DNA of 64,000 nt from assembly GCF_037975245.1 (NCBI RefSeq), contig NC_092576.1:10749611-10813610 (forward strand), written 5' to 3'. The notes beneath the pieces were generated by a model, which ran no database searches, was not told where the DNA came from, and saw nothing but the letters and a program-made list of their open reading frames with translations. The stretch's first letter is position 1; each line of letters starts with the position of its first letter. Shown piece after piece: positions 11,103-21,766 of this stretch. A program made the position numbers and the translations under genes. The stretch is from Apostichopus japonicus (Eukaryota; Echinodermata; Holothuroidea; Aspidochirotida; Stichopodidae).

Positions 11103-13285
11103 GTAGGCTACTAAGTTTGAGAACAATAGCAGGCGTAGCAGGACTTCTTGATATAAATTTACCCCCATTTTAAGTGCCAGGAAAGATCAGCTTAATTAAC
11201 ACCTGTATTGATATTACTTTTCATGACACCATACGTGCCTTATCGTCTGTACGAATTCAATGTCTAGATTGAGGCACAAAATACTTGTGACAATCGTTGT
11301 GGGGAGGAAGCCACCACCTTTGAGCAAATTTCTTTTTTGGAACTTAGATGCAAAATGATGCTATAAATTCCATCATTTTAACTACATTTGTCTTAACGAC
11401 TTACCATGTGTGAAGTAAATGTTAGCCATTTAAGGATATCGGGTTAGGGAAGTTGAGGAGGCACGTGTTACCATGCCCCCCGTGGCTACGGCCCTGTATA
11501 TATTAACGATATCAAATACTCATAGCTATATATTGAACAAAATGGAGATGTGTACTGTACAAGACAACATTCAAGTTTCATACGACGGACGGAACTTTGT
11601 CTGAAGGGTCAAATACGAATCAAAGTAACATGGAAATCTTGTTCTATGCTTAGTACAGCTAATGAGGAATACCTTCCGAGAAGCATATCACAGCGTGCTA
11701 GTAAAGCAAGTCCCCTATTCAGTTTCATGACGATGACGATGACGATTATGATCAATGTACATATCGTCAATGAACATTTCTTTGCTTGGCTCTAATAATA
11801 TCAATTACCAGTAAATTAAGAGTTAGAGTCATTCTATGAAGCATATAGACGTGTCATCACAGCGTACTCCACACAAATTCTTCTTGAAGTTCGAACAAAT
11901 AACTATAATTCTCTCGGTTTATTGCGGATATTCTAGAAATTAATTAGATGCCTTTGTTATGAATAGTGTAGCATATACAACCTACATAGTACCGGCACCA
12001 CCATACGAAATTCTTAAAACTTAAGAAGTTAAAGGCTTAGTTTAGTAAGCGATTTATTAATCACGATATCGTTCATCTTTACTGAAGTAGGAATATCATA
12101 GCATCATCTGGTCGCATTTCATTACATAACAATATAAAAAGGAAGGGGTGTATAGGGGAGGTGCGGGGCGGGCAGGTCATGCACTGAACTCTGATCATTT
12201 TAATGTATCGTTCCCGCATCGCTGCCTTCTATATGTTGCAATGTAATGCAGGAAATTTATAGTCAACACATGTTAGAGAATGAGAGTAAACAGTGTTAGA
12301 AAGTAGCAACGTTGTCAAAAGTATCAGTTTGATGTTGTGTGCGGTGGGGGTAGAACAATGTGTAACTTACAGTTATCTTCCAGGGTAAAAGTACATTAAC
12401 ATTTCTGAATAAAAAATACCGACCAGTGATACATTACGGTACATTCATTTACACAAATTTAAATTATAAAAAAATAACGGGGTAGCCCTGAACACGAATA
12501 ACCTTCCACACGGTACTGAGAGAACACTTGATAGAGGTTATCGTTATCTTTCACTTTCTTGGAAAACTTTCCCCTCTATTGAATAACCAGCCCTACCCCC
12601 CCCCACCCCCCTCCCGCTCCATCCCACTTCAAATGACTAGGACCAATGTACCTTTCGTCAATGAAATTATTCCTCATTTGGCTCTTTCAAGTCGCAGTAT
12701 ATAAACACTTACAAAATCTTCATATATATCCGGAACTATAAACTACGGGTTTCTTCAAGGCCAATTGTCTCGGTTCATTGCGGATGGTTTTCAATCAATA
12801 AGTTAGATATCTTTGTAATAAAATAATGTAGAACATCTACGTTGTACCGGCACCACGATACGAACACTGCTAAAACTGTAGTTTCCTAAGCGATTTATTT
12901 GTCACGAAATGAGTCATTGACGAAATGAGTAGTATTATCCGAATGTTTTCATGACGTAATTTACGTATCAATAACAAGGGGGGGGTGTATTCATTGCCAC
13001 TGATGCATTCAAATCCATCGTTCAAGTATTTCACCTCCTTCCTACATATATTATACTTTAAAATAAAATTCATCATGTCACTGCAGGAATTGATTAGTAA
13101 ACACGTGTAAGAGAATGAGAGTAAGCAATATCTGGTGACGACATCAATAAAAATATAATATGGATTTTTTCTTTAGGTTAGGGTAGAAGAGTGGTTGACT
13201 TATCATAGTCGTCTTTGAGAGTTAAATGCCGAAAAGGTCTGAAATAAAAGAGATAAATCAAACTATTTGTTTCATTTTTGCTCAG
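11103..13285 (+). other. coding intron of copy 2
   Basis: A 2183-bp GT-AG intron (GTAGGC...TTTTTGCTCAG) between the DED and B-box exons. It is paralogous to 30447-32467 and, in shortened form, to 47086-48551. It contains C-rich and G-rich runs (12595-12615, 12975-12984) and no recognisable gene. Confidence 0.75.
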
Positions 13286-14757
13286 GTCACGTCAAGGCAC
13301 AGGAGAATTGTTTCATCCATGAAGACCTACCATTGAAGTATTTTTGTGTGTCATGTGACTCAAAAATATGCCCAGACTGTGCCTTTAAGTCACATAATCG
13401 AGATGCCGATTGTGACGTCATTAGCCTCGACGAAATGTCCAATGAAGTAAGTCAGCGCCGTGAAAAGCTAATGAAAGAATTAGAAATGTTGAAAACAGGG
13501 ATCGCCTCGACAGAGCAGCTTTGGAAAGAAAAGAGGGAGCACCTGGCGCGTTGTCGTGAAATATCTCGTAATGAAGTTCAAAAGGATTATTTGACACTGA
13601 TTGACAAAGCTGAAAGTATGAAGCGAATGCAAACAGAAGTATTAGATGGGAAGGAATTAGATGACATGAAGCAGATCTGTGAAGAAAAAAGGGAATCGCA
13701 GATTTTAGAGAACGAACTCGCAATAGTAGCTAAATGTCACAAATTTTCACACGAGAATGCTCTTGATGAAATCCAAAAGATTAGCAAGAGCACAAAGAAG
13801 GCGGCCGAAATTAAAGATAAATTAGAGAAACAGAAGGAGATGCTTAAACATAGGTATGTTGATCTCTTGTACAGGAAGATACCCAATGATAGAATATTCT
13901 GTAGCATTACAGTCAGTACGCTGATAGGAAGTGTAAGCATGCGTGCTGATCAGTTAATACATATATTTGAAGAGCGTCAAAGCCGTAGGTGCGTTCTTCT
14001 TATTTGTATTAATCCTAAAGATTCCAGTAAGGGATACTGGAGACATATGGAGAAGATTGACAATCACGATGATCCTGTAGTTATGTCGTATATAGATATG
14101 TATTATGATAATGGATATCATGCATTATTTGCTGTAGGTAATACTGTCTTCATTGTACATCCACACTGGAATGGTTCTCTGTATGATTCTGTAGAATCAG
14201 TCTCATCCTTGGTGATTGATGGGGTACCTGAAGGTTCCTGGATTACCAGTATTGCTACAGACTATCCACACAAGGATCCTAACGATGAGTTTATCATCTC
14301 TACCAGCTGCGACCACTCTATTCAAAAGCACAGTATCTCCGGATCTGCTCTTAGAGTAATAGATACACGAGACTTTGTACGCTCTAATGCTATATCCAGA
14401 GTTGTTTACTGTCGTAATTTATTTGCTATCATTGGTCGAAGTCTTGATGACGTCATACTGATAGATGCTGATGGTACAGTCAAGCAGTGTGGCATTTTGA
14501 GGCTTCCGTCAGCTGTGTCTGGTATGTTACCGATCAATATCATCTGGACTGGTGCTGATTGGCTGGTATTGTACATCAATGAGGGAGTAGAGAAAGGGTG
14601 GAAGGTTGTACACTATGAGAAGACTGGAGAGTTTGTCAAAGTGTGTGATGAAGGAACATCATCTAATGAGGTGGATGTGCCTCTTAGTGTCACTGGATGG
14701 GTGGAGGCTGGGTATGTTACTCTTGCTAATGCTAAAGTACGTACATTTCAGTACTGA
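13286..14757 (+). CDS. B-box/coiled-coil/propeller exon of DED/B-box TRIM-like protein, copy 2
   Basis: This exon completes a 583-aa protein with the exon at 10823-11102. The acceptor TTGCTCAG precedes base 13286; a TTG/ATG start here would lie inside the intron. Residues 102-136 form a B-box-type zinc finger with pattern C-x2-H-x8-C-x2-C-x4-C-x2-C-x4-H-x5-C. Residues about 145-290 are Lys/Glu-rich heptads, a coiled coil probably for dimerisation. Residues about 300-583 form a degenerate beta-propeller-like domain. There is no RING, so ubiquitin ligase activity is not expected from this chain; an adaptor role is inferred. The exon is 1472 bases, exactly as in copies 3 and 4. Similar proteins tend to be auto-named TRIM-like from the B-box alone. 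Confidence 0.88.
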
Positions 14758-15675
14758 AATCTGATCTCGGTTACAGAAGACGTCTAAGGTTAAATCCACT
14801 AGAACAATTTAATTCGATTATAGCACATAGTGTTGAGATAAGCATTCATCAAATGTGGAATAACGTTTATTAAGAAAGATACTGGTTACGTCACCATAAT
14901 TTAACGGTAGAAATCTCTCTATTTGCTGTGCGTGATATACCTACGTCATTTTCGCTCGGCGACTTTACCTACAACGCCTCTTCCGTTTAAAAAATCAATG
15001 AGTTATGTGTAAATTTTTATTAAACATTTGAGTTGACTAATGTTTTATAAAATGTTTAAAAGTGTTTATTTTGCTTAAAGTGCTTATATCATTTCATTCA
15101 TGCGACAAATAAAAAGCGCAACATCATTTGAATCGAAACATTCCACCTCCCATTCCCCCCATCCCCCCCCCCCCCCCCCCGCTACCGTATCCTATACCGC
15201 ATTCTCTTATTCTGTGTCACCGTTGTCGAAGACCACTATTTCAAGTTTAGTCAAATTAAACACAAGTTATTGTTATCCATGTTACATTCTCCACGAACTT
15301 GTAAACATAATTAAATTCCTGCAGGCTTCAGCTTATGTGTTTCTTGGCAAAGATGTAAAAACAACGTTAATGGTAATTGACGGTCGCATAAGGTTTGAAT
15401 TCTTAGCGCCGCATGTCTATTTTATATTAAAAAAAATGTATAGTATTTAAAATAAGAAATGGTAACATTTCTTCTTTCGTTCTAAACCTACAATTAGAAC
15501 GGGTAATATCATAAAAACTTAATGTTCGCACACAGTTGTACATTAATCAAATCAAAATAACCCGAAGACTTGCCTGATTGATTTGATATATTTTTTTTCC
15601 TTTTTAGTCAGTACCGAATTTAATTCCCTATCTATGTGGTTTTCTCATTATTTGTGGTATAATTATATGTACTGT
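14758..15675 (+). other. 3'UTR and duplicated flank of copy 2
   Basis: Paralogous to 801-1755, 33940-34320 and 50024-50950. The AATAAA at 15108-15113 is the conserved polyadenylation signal. A poly-C run (15160-15180) follows it. The small frame near 15100-15450 resembles one at 1271-1495 but is broken in copy 4, so it is not called a gene. Confidence 0.6.
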
Positions 15676-16758
15676 TGTTACGATCAACTCGATCAAGGCC
15701 AGAATACACCTCCCCTTGGGTTCACAACTCAAATGACTAAACAGCACACTGTAAAATTTAACTTTAAATATAACAATAAGTATTTATTTATTTAATGGTG
15801 TGTTCAAGGTAGTTAAAATCAAACAAAGATCATTTATCAATATCTAAGCAGTTTACACTAAAACAGATTTAATAAGTTATACTATAATTTACTCACGACC
15901 TGGTGTGTGCCGCGACTCGAGCGCAGTGACAAAAGGTCCTGACGAATATTCCAGCGAAACTTGTAGACGGACGAATGTCCAATATTGAAGAAATCCAGCT
16001 CCCAACTTGATGACTTCCACTTCGGAGGCCGACTACTAATGAATGTCCAAGTTGTGCTTGCAGCTTGTTTATCCTTGGATTCCTGTCCTTGGGTAACTCA
16101 GAGGCCACAATAAGTAGTGCTGACTGGCACAGAACCGAAGACGGCTACACAACGATGGGCGACTTCGAAGCCGGTAAACTTGTAGCAAATCCACTAATAA
16201 AAAGACAGCTATAACTTTACTGTCAAACTAAGTGAGTATTTACTCACACTGGAATTGTAGGATTCACTTGAACGAGAGGTTATTAAACTCCTGGAGCCAA
16301 GATGGTTAAAAAACCTCGATCTCAAATTATCAGGTGCTTATATAGCCTTTTCACAAGTCCAGAAAGATCTTGAAATGTCCATCCATTCTAGAAGCATCTT
16401 ACAGTAGCTCCAGCTCAGTTCAACCAACCCAAAAGGTCACTTCACCTTTCCAGGAAATCCTCACCTAGTGTTCTAAAAATAGCACAGGGGATGTCCCCTT
16501 GGCGGCACTCCAATGTTCTAGCTTGTTCCAATGTGTACTGTATTGGGATGATCTACATTGTTCTCAAATGTTCTAACTCTTCTAGAAGCTTCTCAACTTT
16601 TCCAAATATTCTGCACACACCAGATATGCACACACACCAGGCAGTTCTATACTATGATTCTTAGATTAATTTATAATATTCTATGATATTGATTTATAAT
16701 ACAACTAATTGTTGCAAAAATCATACAAATTATTGAGATTACTTAGGGGCCTGTAACA
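15676..16758 (-). repeat. gypsy 3' LTR
   Basis: Left copy of the 1083-bp LTR, bounded by TGTTACG and TGTAACA. It is the downstream LTR in element orientation. The 71-aa open frame inside it recurs in the other LTR and is not a gene. Confidence 0.95.
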
Positions 16759-16770
16759 CCCTCCCCCTTA
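16759..16770 (-). promoter_or_regulatory. polypurine tract
   Basis: On the minus strand AAGGGGGAGGG directly abuts the 3' LTR, the expected plus-strand primer site for LTR retrotransposons. Confidence 0.8.
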
Positions 16771-16928
16771 AAGAAAGAAAGATTGATTGGAAAGAAAACT
16801 TTCTTAAATTTTAATCTCATATGAACATTTAAGCCTATTTAAGGCACTCATAACCTTAAAGGTTTACATACAGAATTTATTTACAATGACACCTTTTCTT
16901 TTAAAACTCTTTGCTTGTTAATGATAAA

Positions 16929-18651
16929 CTATCCAACTCTGGACAAGGCATCAGCCATCACATTATCTTTGCCTTTGATATGCCTGATGTCCAGGTTATA
17001 TTCCTGCAAGGTCAAACTCCACCTTACTAGTCTCTGATTTTTGTTTTTCATCCTGTGGATGAAGGTCAGGGGGTTATGATCTGTGAAGACAAGCACTGGG
17101 TGCACAGTGGTACCCAAATATACATCAAAATGCTCCAATGCCAAAATGAGAGCAAGGCACTCCTTTTCAATAGTGGAGTAATTTCTTTGGTGCTTGTCAA
17201 ACTTTTTGGAGAAGTATGAAATAGGGTGATCTATTCCATCTTCACCAACTTGCATTAGAACTCCACCACACCCTATGTCACTGGCATCTATGGCCAACTT
17301 GAATTGTTTCTGAAAGTCTGGTGCTATCAGAACTGGTTCACTAATCAGTATGGCTTTGATTTTGTTGAAACCATTTTCGGTTTCCTCTGACCAAACATAT
17401 TTGACATTCTTTGCCAACAAATTTGTCAGTGGACTGGCCACATCAGAAAAATTCTGACAGAACCTCCTGTAATATCCAGCCATACCTAGAAATCGCTGAA
17501 GCTCTTTCCTAGTCTTTGGTGTGGGGAATTTCTCAATTGCTTCAACCTTAGCCTTGATAGGCTTGACCTTGCCTTGGCCTACTACATGACCCAAATAAAC
17601 AACATTGGCTTGACAAAATTCACTTTTAACCAAACTAACTGTTAGTTTGGCTTGTGACAATTTCTTAAACAAGTGACGGAGTTGCCCTATGTGTTGTTCC
17701 CAAGTTTGGCTGTAGACAATCAAATCATCTACATAGGCTTCACAGCCTTCAATGTCAGCCACAATACAATTGACCATTCTCTGAAACGTTGCCGGTGCAT
17801 TTTTCATACCAAACGGCATAACCCGATACTGATAAAGGGCATCTGGGGTGCAAAAGGCCGAAATTTCTTTGGCGCGATCAGTGAGGGGGACTTGCCAATA
17901 CCCCTTCAAAAGGTCAAACTTGCTAACAAATTTTGCATTGCCAATTTTATCAATGCAATCGTCTATACGCAGAATCGGATACGAATCCGTTTTCGAGCAC
18001 TGATTGACTTTTCTATAGTCTGTCACAAATCTAAAGGAACCATCTGGTTTTGGAACCAGAATACATGGGGAACTCCATTCACTTTTGCTAGGTTCTATTA
18101 TGTTATTTTTTAACATATACTCAATTTCTTTATTGAGATGTGCTCTCTTCAGTGGGTTTACTCTGTAGGGGTGCTGTTTGATTGGTTCATGGTCACCCAC
18201 ATCAACGTCATGATCAGCAGCATTAGTCCTACTAGGAACATCGGGAAAAATATCTTCCTTCTCGTGAATTAATTGCTTCAATTCACACTGCACATTTCCT
18301 GAAAGATGGCCTAATTTTTCATTCAACTTTGCAAGCACGTCAGAGTTTTGCAACTTCATAGGATATTCATGCTGCCTATCATCACTATTGTCATTTTGAT
18401 CAACTTCCATTTCTGGAGTGTCGTCATGACTACTATCATTACTAGGACCTACAGAGCACACTGGTTTTACACTGCCATCATCATTTCTATCAACATACTC
18501 TTTGAGCATGTTTATATGGCACAATTGCCTACTTTTGCGCCTATCTGGCGTCTTGACAATGTAGTCAACTTCACCCACTTTTGACTCTACTGTATAAGGC
18601 CCATGGTATCTTGCCCGCAGCGGGTGTCCAGGTATTGGAAACAAGACCAGT
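16929..18651 (-). pseudogene. gypsy pol, reverse transcriptase and RNase H part (frameshifted off)
   Basis: An open frame that continues the upstream gag-protease-integrase frame after a one-base insertion near 18652. It starts with the end of the integrase C-terminal region (HGPYTVESKVGEVDYIVKT). Next comes the RT (WSSPCILVPKPDGSFRFVTD, KFDLLKGYWQVPL, MPFGMKNAPATFQRM and the catalytic box YVDD). A gypsy-type RNase H follows (AIDASDIGCGG, STIEKECLAL, VFTDHNPL, ADALSR). It would synthesise element cDNA. No domain follows RNase H, and the stop lies about 160 bases before the polypurine tract. All RT catalytic residues are present; only the frame is broken. Confidence 0.9.
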
Positions 18652-21633
18652 GACTTTGTCTCCTGGACTAAATACTCTACTTTTGGCATCCTTATCATAC
18701 CACCTTTTCATTTTGCTTTGGGCCTCTTTTAGATTATCCCTAGCAATTTCATTTGCTCTATTAAGCCTATACTTGAATTTGGAAACATAATCCAAAAGGT
18801 TTGTATCAATTTCATCATTCAGCCATTTTTCTTTCAGAAGCTTTAAGGGACCTCGAACTGTACGCCCAAACACTAACTCAAAGGGACTGAAACCTAATGT
18901 TTCCTGAACTGCTTCTCTTGCAGAAAACAATAATAGGTGAACACCGTCATCCCAATCCTTTTCAAAATCGAAACAGTAAGTCTTAATCATATTCTTTAGA
19001 GTCTGATGGAATCTCTCTAAAGCTCCTTGGGACTCCGGATGGTATGCACTAGAGGTGTATTGTTCTATTCCTAACTCATACATGACTTCCTGAAATAAGC
19101 CTGACGTGAAATTTGACCCTTGATCTGACTGTATCGACTTTGGAAGTCCTACAAGAGTGAAAAACTTGGTTAGAGCCTTCACGATTGTCTTAGCCTTAAT
19201 ATTTCTCAAGGGTATAGCTTCTGGGAACCTGGTAGAGGCACACATGATAGTCAACAGATAATGATTACCTGATTTAGTCTTAGGGAGAGGTCCTACACAA
19301 TCAACTATAACCCGACTAAATGGTTCATCAAACGCCGGTGTAGGCTTTAAAGGAGCGGCAGGGACTTTCTGATTAGGCTTGCCCACTACTTGACAAGTGT
19401 GACAAGATCTACAATACTCAGAAACATCCTTCCTAAGTGTAGGCCACCAAAAATGATTCAAGATCCTATCATGTGTCTTTCTAATTCCTAGATGTCCTGC
19501 CATGGGACTATCATGGGCAATGCTGATGACCTCCCTGTGATATACTTTGGGAACTACAATCTGATGAATGACTTGCCATTCATCAGTTGCTGGAGCATCA
19601 GGTGGTCTCCATTTCCTCATCAGAACACCATTCCGTTTGTAAAAACAGACAGGAACTTCTTCAGCTTCCTGTAGGGTCAATGCCCTTTGACCAAGGTCCT
19701 TAAGTTCAGGGTCATTTTCCTGTTCTATGACTAACTTATTGTGACTCAAGGGATCAGTATCACTGTCCCCATTAAGCATGGGCTTGAAGTCTTGGCTATG
19801 TTTTGGAGAGCTTTTCTCTCCTGAAGAGAGAAGATGACCTGGTTCATCCAACTCTGTCATGAATGTCCCCTCTAAATCTAGATTAGGGACCAAGTCATCC
19901 CCTTTATCCTTACTATTTGCTTCAAGCATTGTTTTCTGAGTCATACTTCTTGTTACTGCACAAGCTGGAAAGACGACACTACTTTCGTCATCATTACCAG
20001 CCTCCGTGCAGGGTTCACGGGTAACAATTGGTTGAGGAAGTACTTTTCCACCAGCCAAATCATTACCTAACAACATAGAAACACCTTTGACTGGGAGTTC
20101 AGGCCTCACTCCAACTATGACTGTACCTGAGACCAAATCAGACTTTAAATTCATCTTGTGAAGAGGGACACTAATAATATCCATACCAATGCCCTGAATC
20201 AAGACATTTTCACCTGTTGCACTTACTTCACTAAAGGGCAATGACCCTTCCAAAATCATTGACTGTGCACAACAAGTGTCACGCATGATCTTTATAGGCT
20301 TTGGATCAACTTTATCACTCTCAAGTGATACAGAACCCTCCAAAACAAATGGTTCAAAGTCTTCCCTAATTTTCTCAGACTCAAGATCTTTCTGTTTAAC
20401 AGCCTGAAAACTAACTTGAGATCTCATGGCCACAGCACAACCTGTGGGTGCAGATTGCTGTTGTAGAGCCAACTGCTTTCCCATTAACTTCCAACACTTG
20501 GACTTAGTGTGGCCTGGTTCTTTGCAGTAGTCACAAGTCACTGACTTCTTAAAACCATCCCATGACTTGGTTGGTTTTTCACTAGAAGGACCTTTACTTC
20601 CCTGATTTGAGGGACCTGACTGTTTATTTCCTTCTTTAGTGCTAATCTGATTTTGGGACGATTTATTTTGGTTAGACTTATTATAATTATTCTTGTGATA
20701 CTGACTAAACTTATTATGCCCACCTGTATTATTGGCACTCAACTTATGCGTGAGGGCGTAATCATCTGCCGTTATTGCTGCATCTTCTAAATTATTTATG
20801 TCGCGCTCATCTAAGTGAGTCCTGATGTCAGCATGGATACAACTCTTGAATTGCTCAACCAAAACCAATTGCCTAAGTTGTTTGAATTCATTGTTCACAT
20901 TTTTAGAGCTAAGCCACCTATCTGACATTTGTTCTTGTACTCTTGCAAACTCAACATGAGTTTGGTTGGTTTCTTTCTTTGCACTTCGGAACTTTTGCCG
21001 GTAAGCTTCGGGCACCAACTCATAGGCCTTAAGAACTGCTTTCTTAACCACATCATAATTATGACATTGTTCAATTGATAGGGAAGAATAAATTTCTCTA
21101 GCTTTCCCAATGAACACTGACTGGAGCAACAATGTCCAAGATTCTTTAGGCCATTTCAAACTTTCGGCAATCTTCTCAAAGTGTAAGAAATATTTATTCA
21201 CTTCAGTTTCTTGAAATTTTGGCACTAACCTAATATTCTTTGTGGCATCAAATTTGTCTGAGAAGTTTGATGAGCCTTGTTTTTCTAATTTATATTTTTC
21301 CACTTGTACTTTGGCTTCTATTTCTTTCAATTTAATTCGTTCCTCCATTTCTAATCTGGTCATTTCAATTTCTTTCTGAATCTCTAATTGTTTTAATTTT
21401 ACTGCAGAATCTGAACTATCCAGAATTTCTACTTTGTTTTCCAGACATTTCTCATCTAACAAATCGTCTGCAACCAAACGGTCAATGAGTGTATTTTTGA
21501 TGACTTGTTTACGCATAGCATGCTTTACTTCAATTTCCAAATACACGGCCAATGCCATTAAATCTGGCTTCTTGAGCTCATCAAAAACCTCCCAAGATAC
21601 ATCTTGAACAAAATCTTCTGCAACAAATGCCAT
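18571..21633 (-). CDS. gypsy gag-protease-integrase polyprotein (truncated by frameshift)
   Basis: About 1020 aa starting at ATG 21633 (MAFVAEDF). An in-frame upstream TTG is not needed. Residues 1-120 include a Lys/Glu-rich coiled stretch. Gag-like sequence runs to about 300. A CCHC zinc knuckle CDYCKEPGHTKSKC lies near 367. The retropepsin-like region follows at about 445-535, with DTCCA in place of DTGA, and LLGNDLAGG. The integrase lies at about 705-960, with an HHCC finger (GHLGIRKTH...CRSCHTC) and a D,D,E core (VDCVG, SDQGSNF, HPESQGALERF). The frame runs into a stop 81 bases past the extra base at 18652; its last codons are out-of-frame read-through. Integrase lies before RT. Confidence 0.9.
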   Translation of the reverse strand: MAFVAEDFVQDVSWEVFDELKKPDLMALAVYLEIEVKHAMRKQVIKNTLIDRLVADDLLDEKCLENKVEILDSSDSAVKLKQLEIQKEIEMTRLEMEERIKLKEIEAKVQVEKYKLEKQGSSNFSDKFDATKNIRLVPKFQETEVNKYFLHFEKIAESLKWPKESWTLLLQSVFIGKAREIYSSLSIEQCHNYDVVKKAVLKAYELVPEAYRQKFRSAKKETNQTHVEFARVQEQMSDRWLSSKNVNNEFKQLRQLVLVEQFKSCIHADIRTHLDERDINNLEDAAITADDYALTHKLSANNTGGHNKFSQYHKNNYNKSNQNKSSQNQISTKEGNKQSGPSNQGSKGPSSEKPTKSWDGFKKSVTCDYCKEPGHTKSKCWKLMGKQLALQQQSAPTGCAVAMRSQVSFQAVKQKDLESEKIREDFEPFVLEGSVSLESDKVDPKPIKIMRDTCCAQSMILEGSLPFSEVSATGENVLIQGIGMDIISVPLHKMNLKSDLVSGTVIVGVRPELPVKGVSMLLGNDLAGGKVLPQPIVTREPCTEAGNDDESSVVFPACAVTRSMTQKTMLEANSKDKGDDLVPNLDLEGTFMTELDEPGHLLSSGEKSSPKHSQDFKPMLNGDSDTDPLSHNKLVIEQENDPELKDLGQRALTLQEAEEVPVCFYKRNGVLMRKWRPPDAPATDEWQVIHQIVVPKVYHREVISIAHDSPMAGHLGIRKTHDRILNHFWWPTLRKDVSEYCRSCHTCQVVGKPNQKVPAAPLKPTPAFDEPFSRVIVDCVGPLPKTKSGNHYLLTIMCASTRFPEAIPLRNIKAKTIVKALTKFFTLVGLPKSIQSDQGSNFTSGLFQEVMYELGIEQYTSSAYHPESQGALERFHQTLKNMIKTYCFDFEKDWDDGVHLLLFSAREAVQETLGFSPFELVFGRTVRGPLKLLKEKWLNDEIDTNLLDYVSKFKYRLNRANEIARDNLKEAQSKMKRWYDKDAKSRVFSPGDKVTGLVSNTWTPAAGKIPWALYSRVKSG

Positions 21634-21744
21634 AGTGAACAACTAATTAAATTACAAACAACAATATGCAGCACAAATATCAATGTAAACACACAATCAG
21701 ATAATGTTGAAAAACAATTAACTTACAATTTTTTACAGTGTACT

Positions 21745-21762
21745 TTCCCGGATAGGCCCCCA
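21745..21762 (-). promoter_or_regulatory. primer-binding site
   Basis: Four bases inside the 5' LTR, the minus strand reads TGGGGGCC followed by TATCCGGGAA. This is complementary to a tRNA 3' end finishing in CCA, as expected for minus-strand priming. I did not identify the tRNA. Confidence 0.65.
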
Positions 21763-21766
21763 ATTC

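Noticed and set aside
13267-13285. Start of the B-box ORF upstream of base 13286
   Set aside because: This is the polypyrimidine tract and AG of the acceptor (TTTTTGCTCAG); the codons are intronic and there is no ATG. The same holds at 32449 and 48533.
15893-16108. 71-aa ORF MASELPKDRNPR..., repeated at 21984
   Set aside because: Identical copies lie in the two LTRs; no known protein and no independent support.
18571-18698. Programmed ribosomal frameshift between the two gypsy ORFs
   Set aside because: The related fragment at 40.25 kb lacks the extra base, so the overlap is best explained by an insertion mutation.
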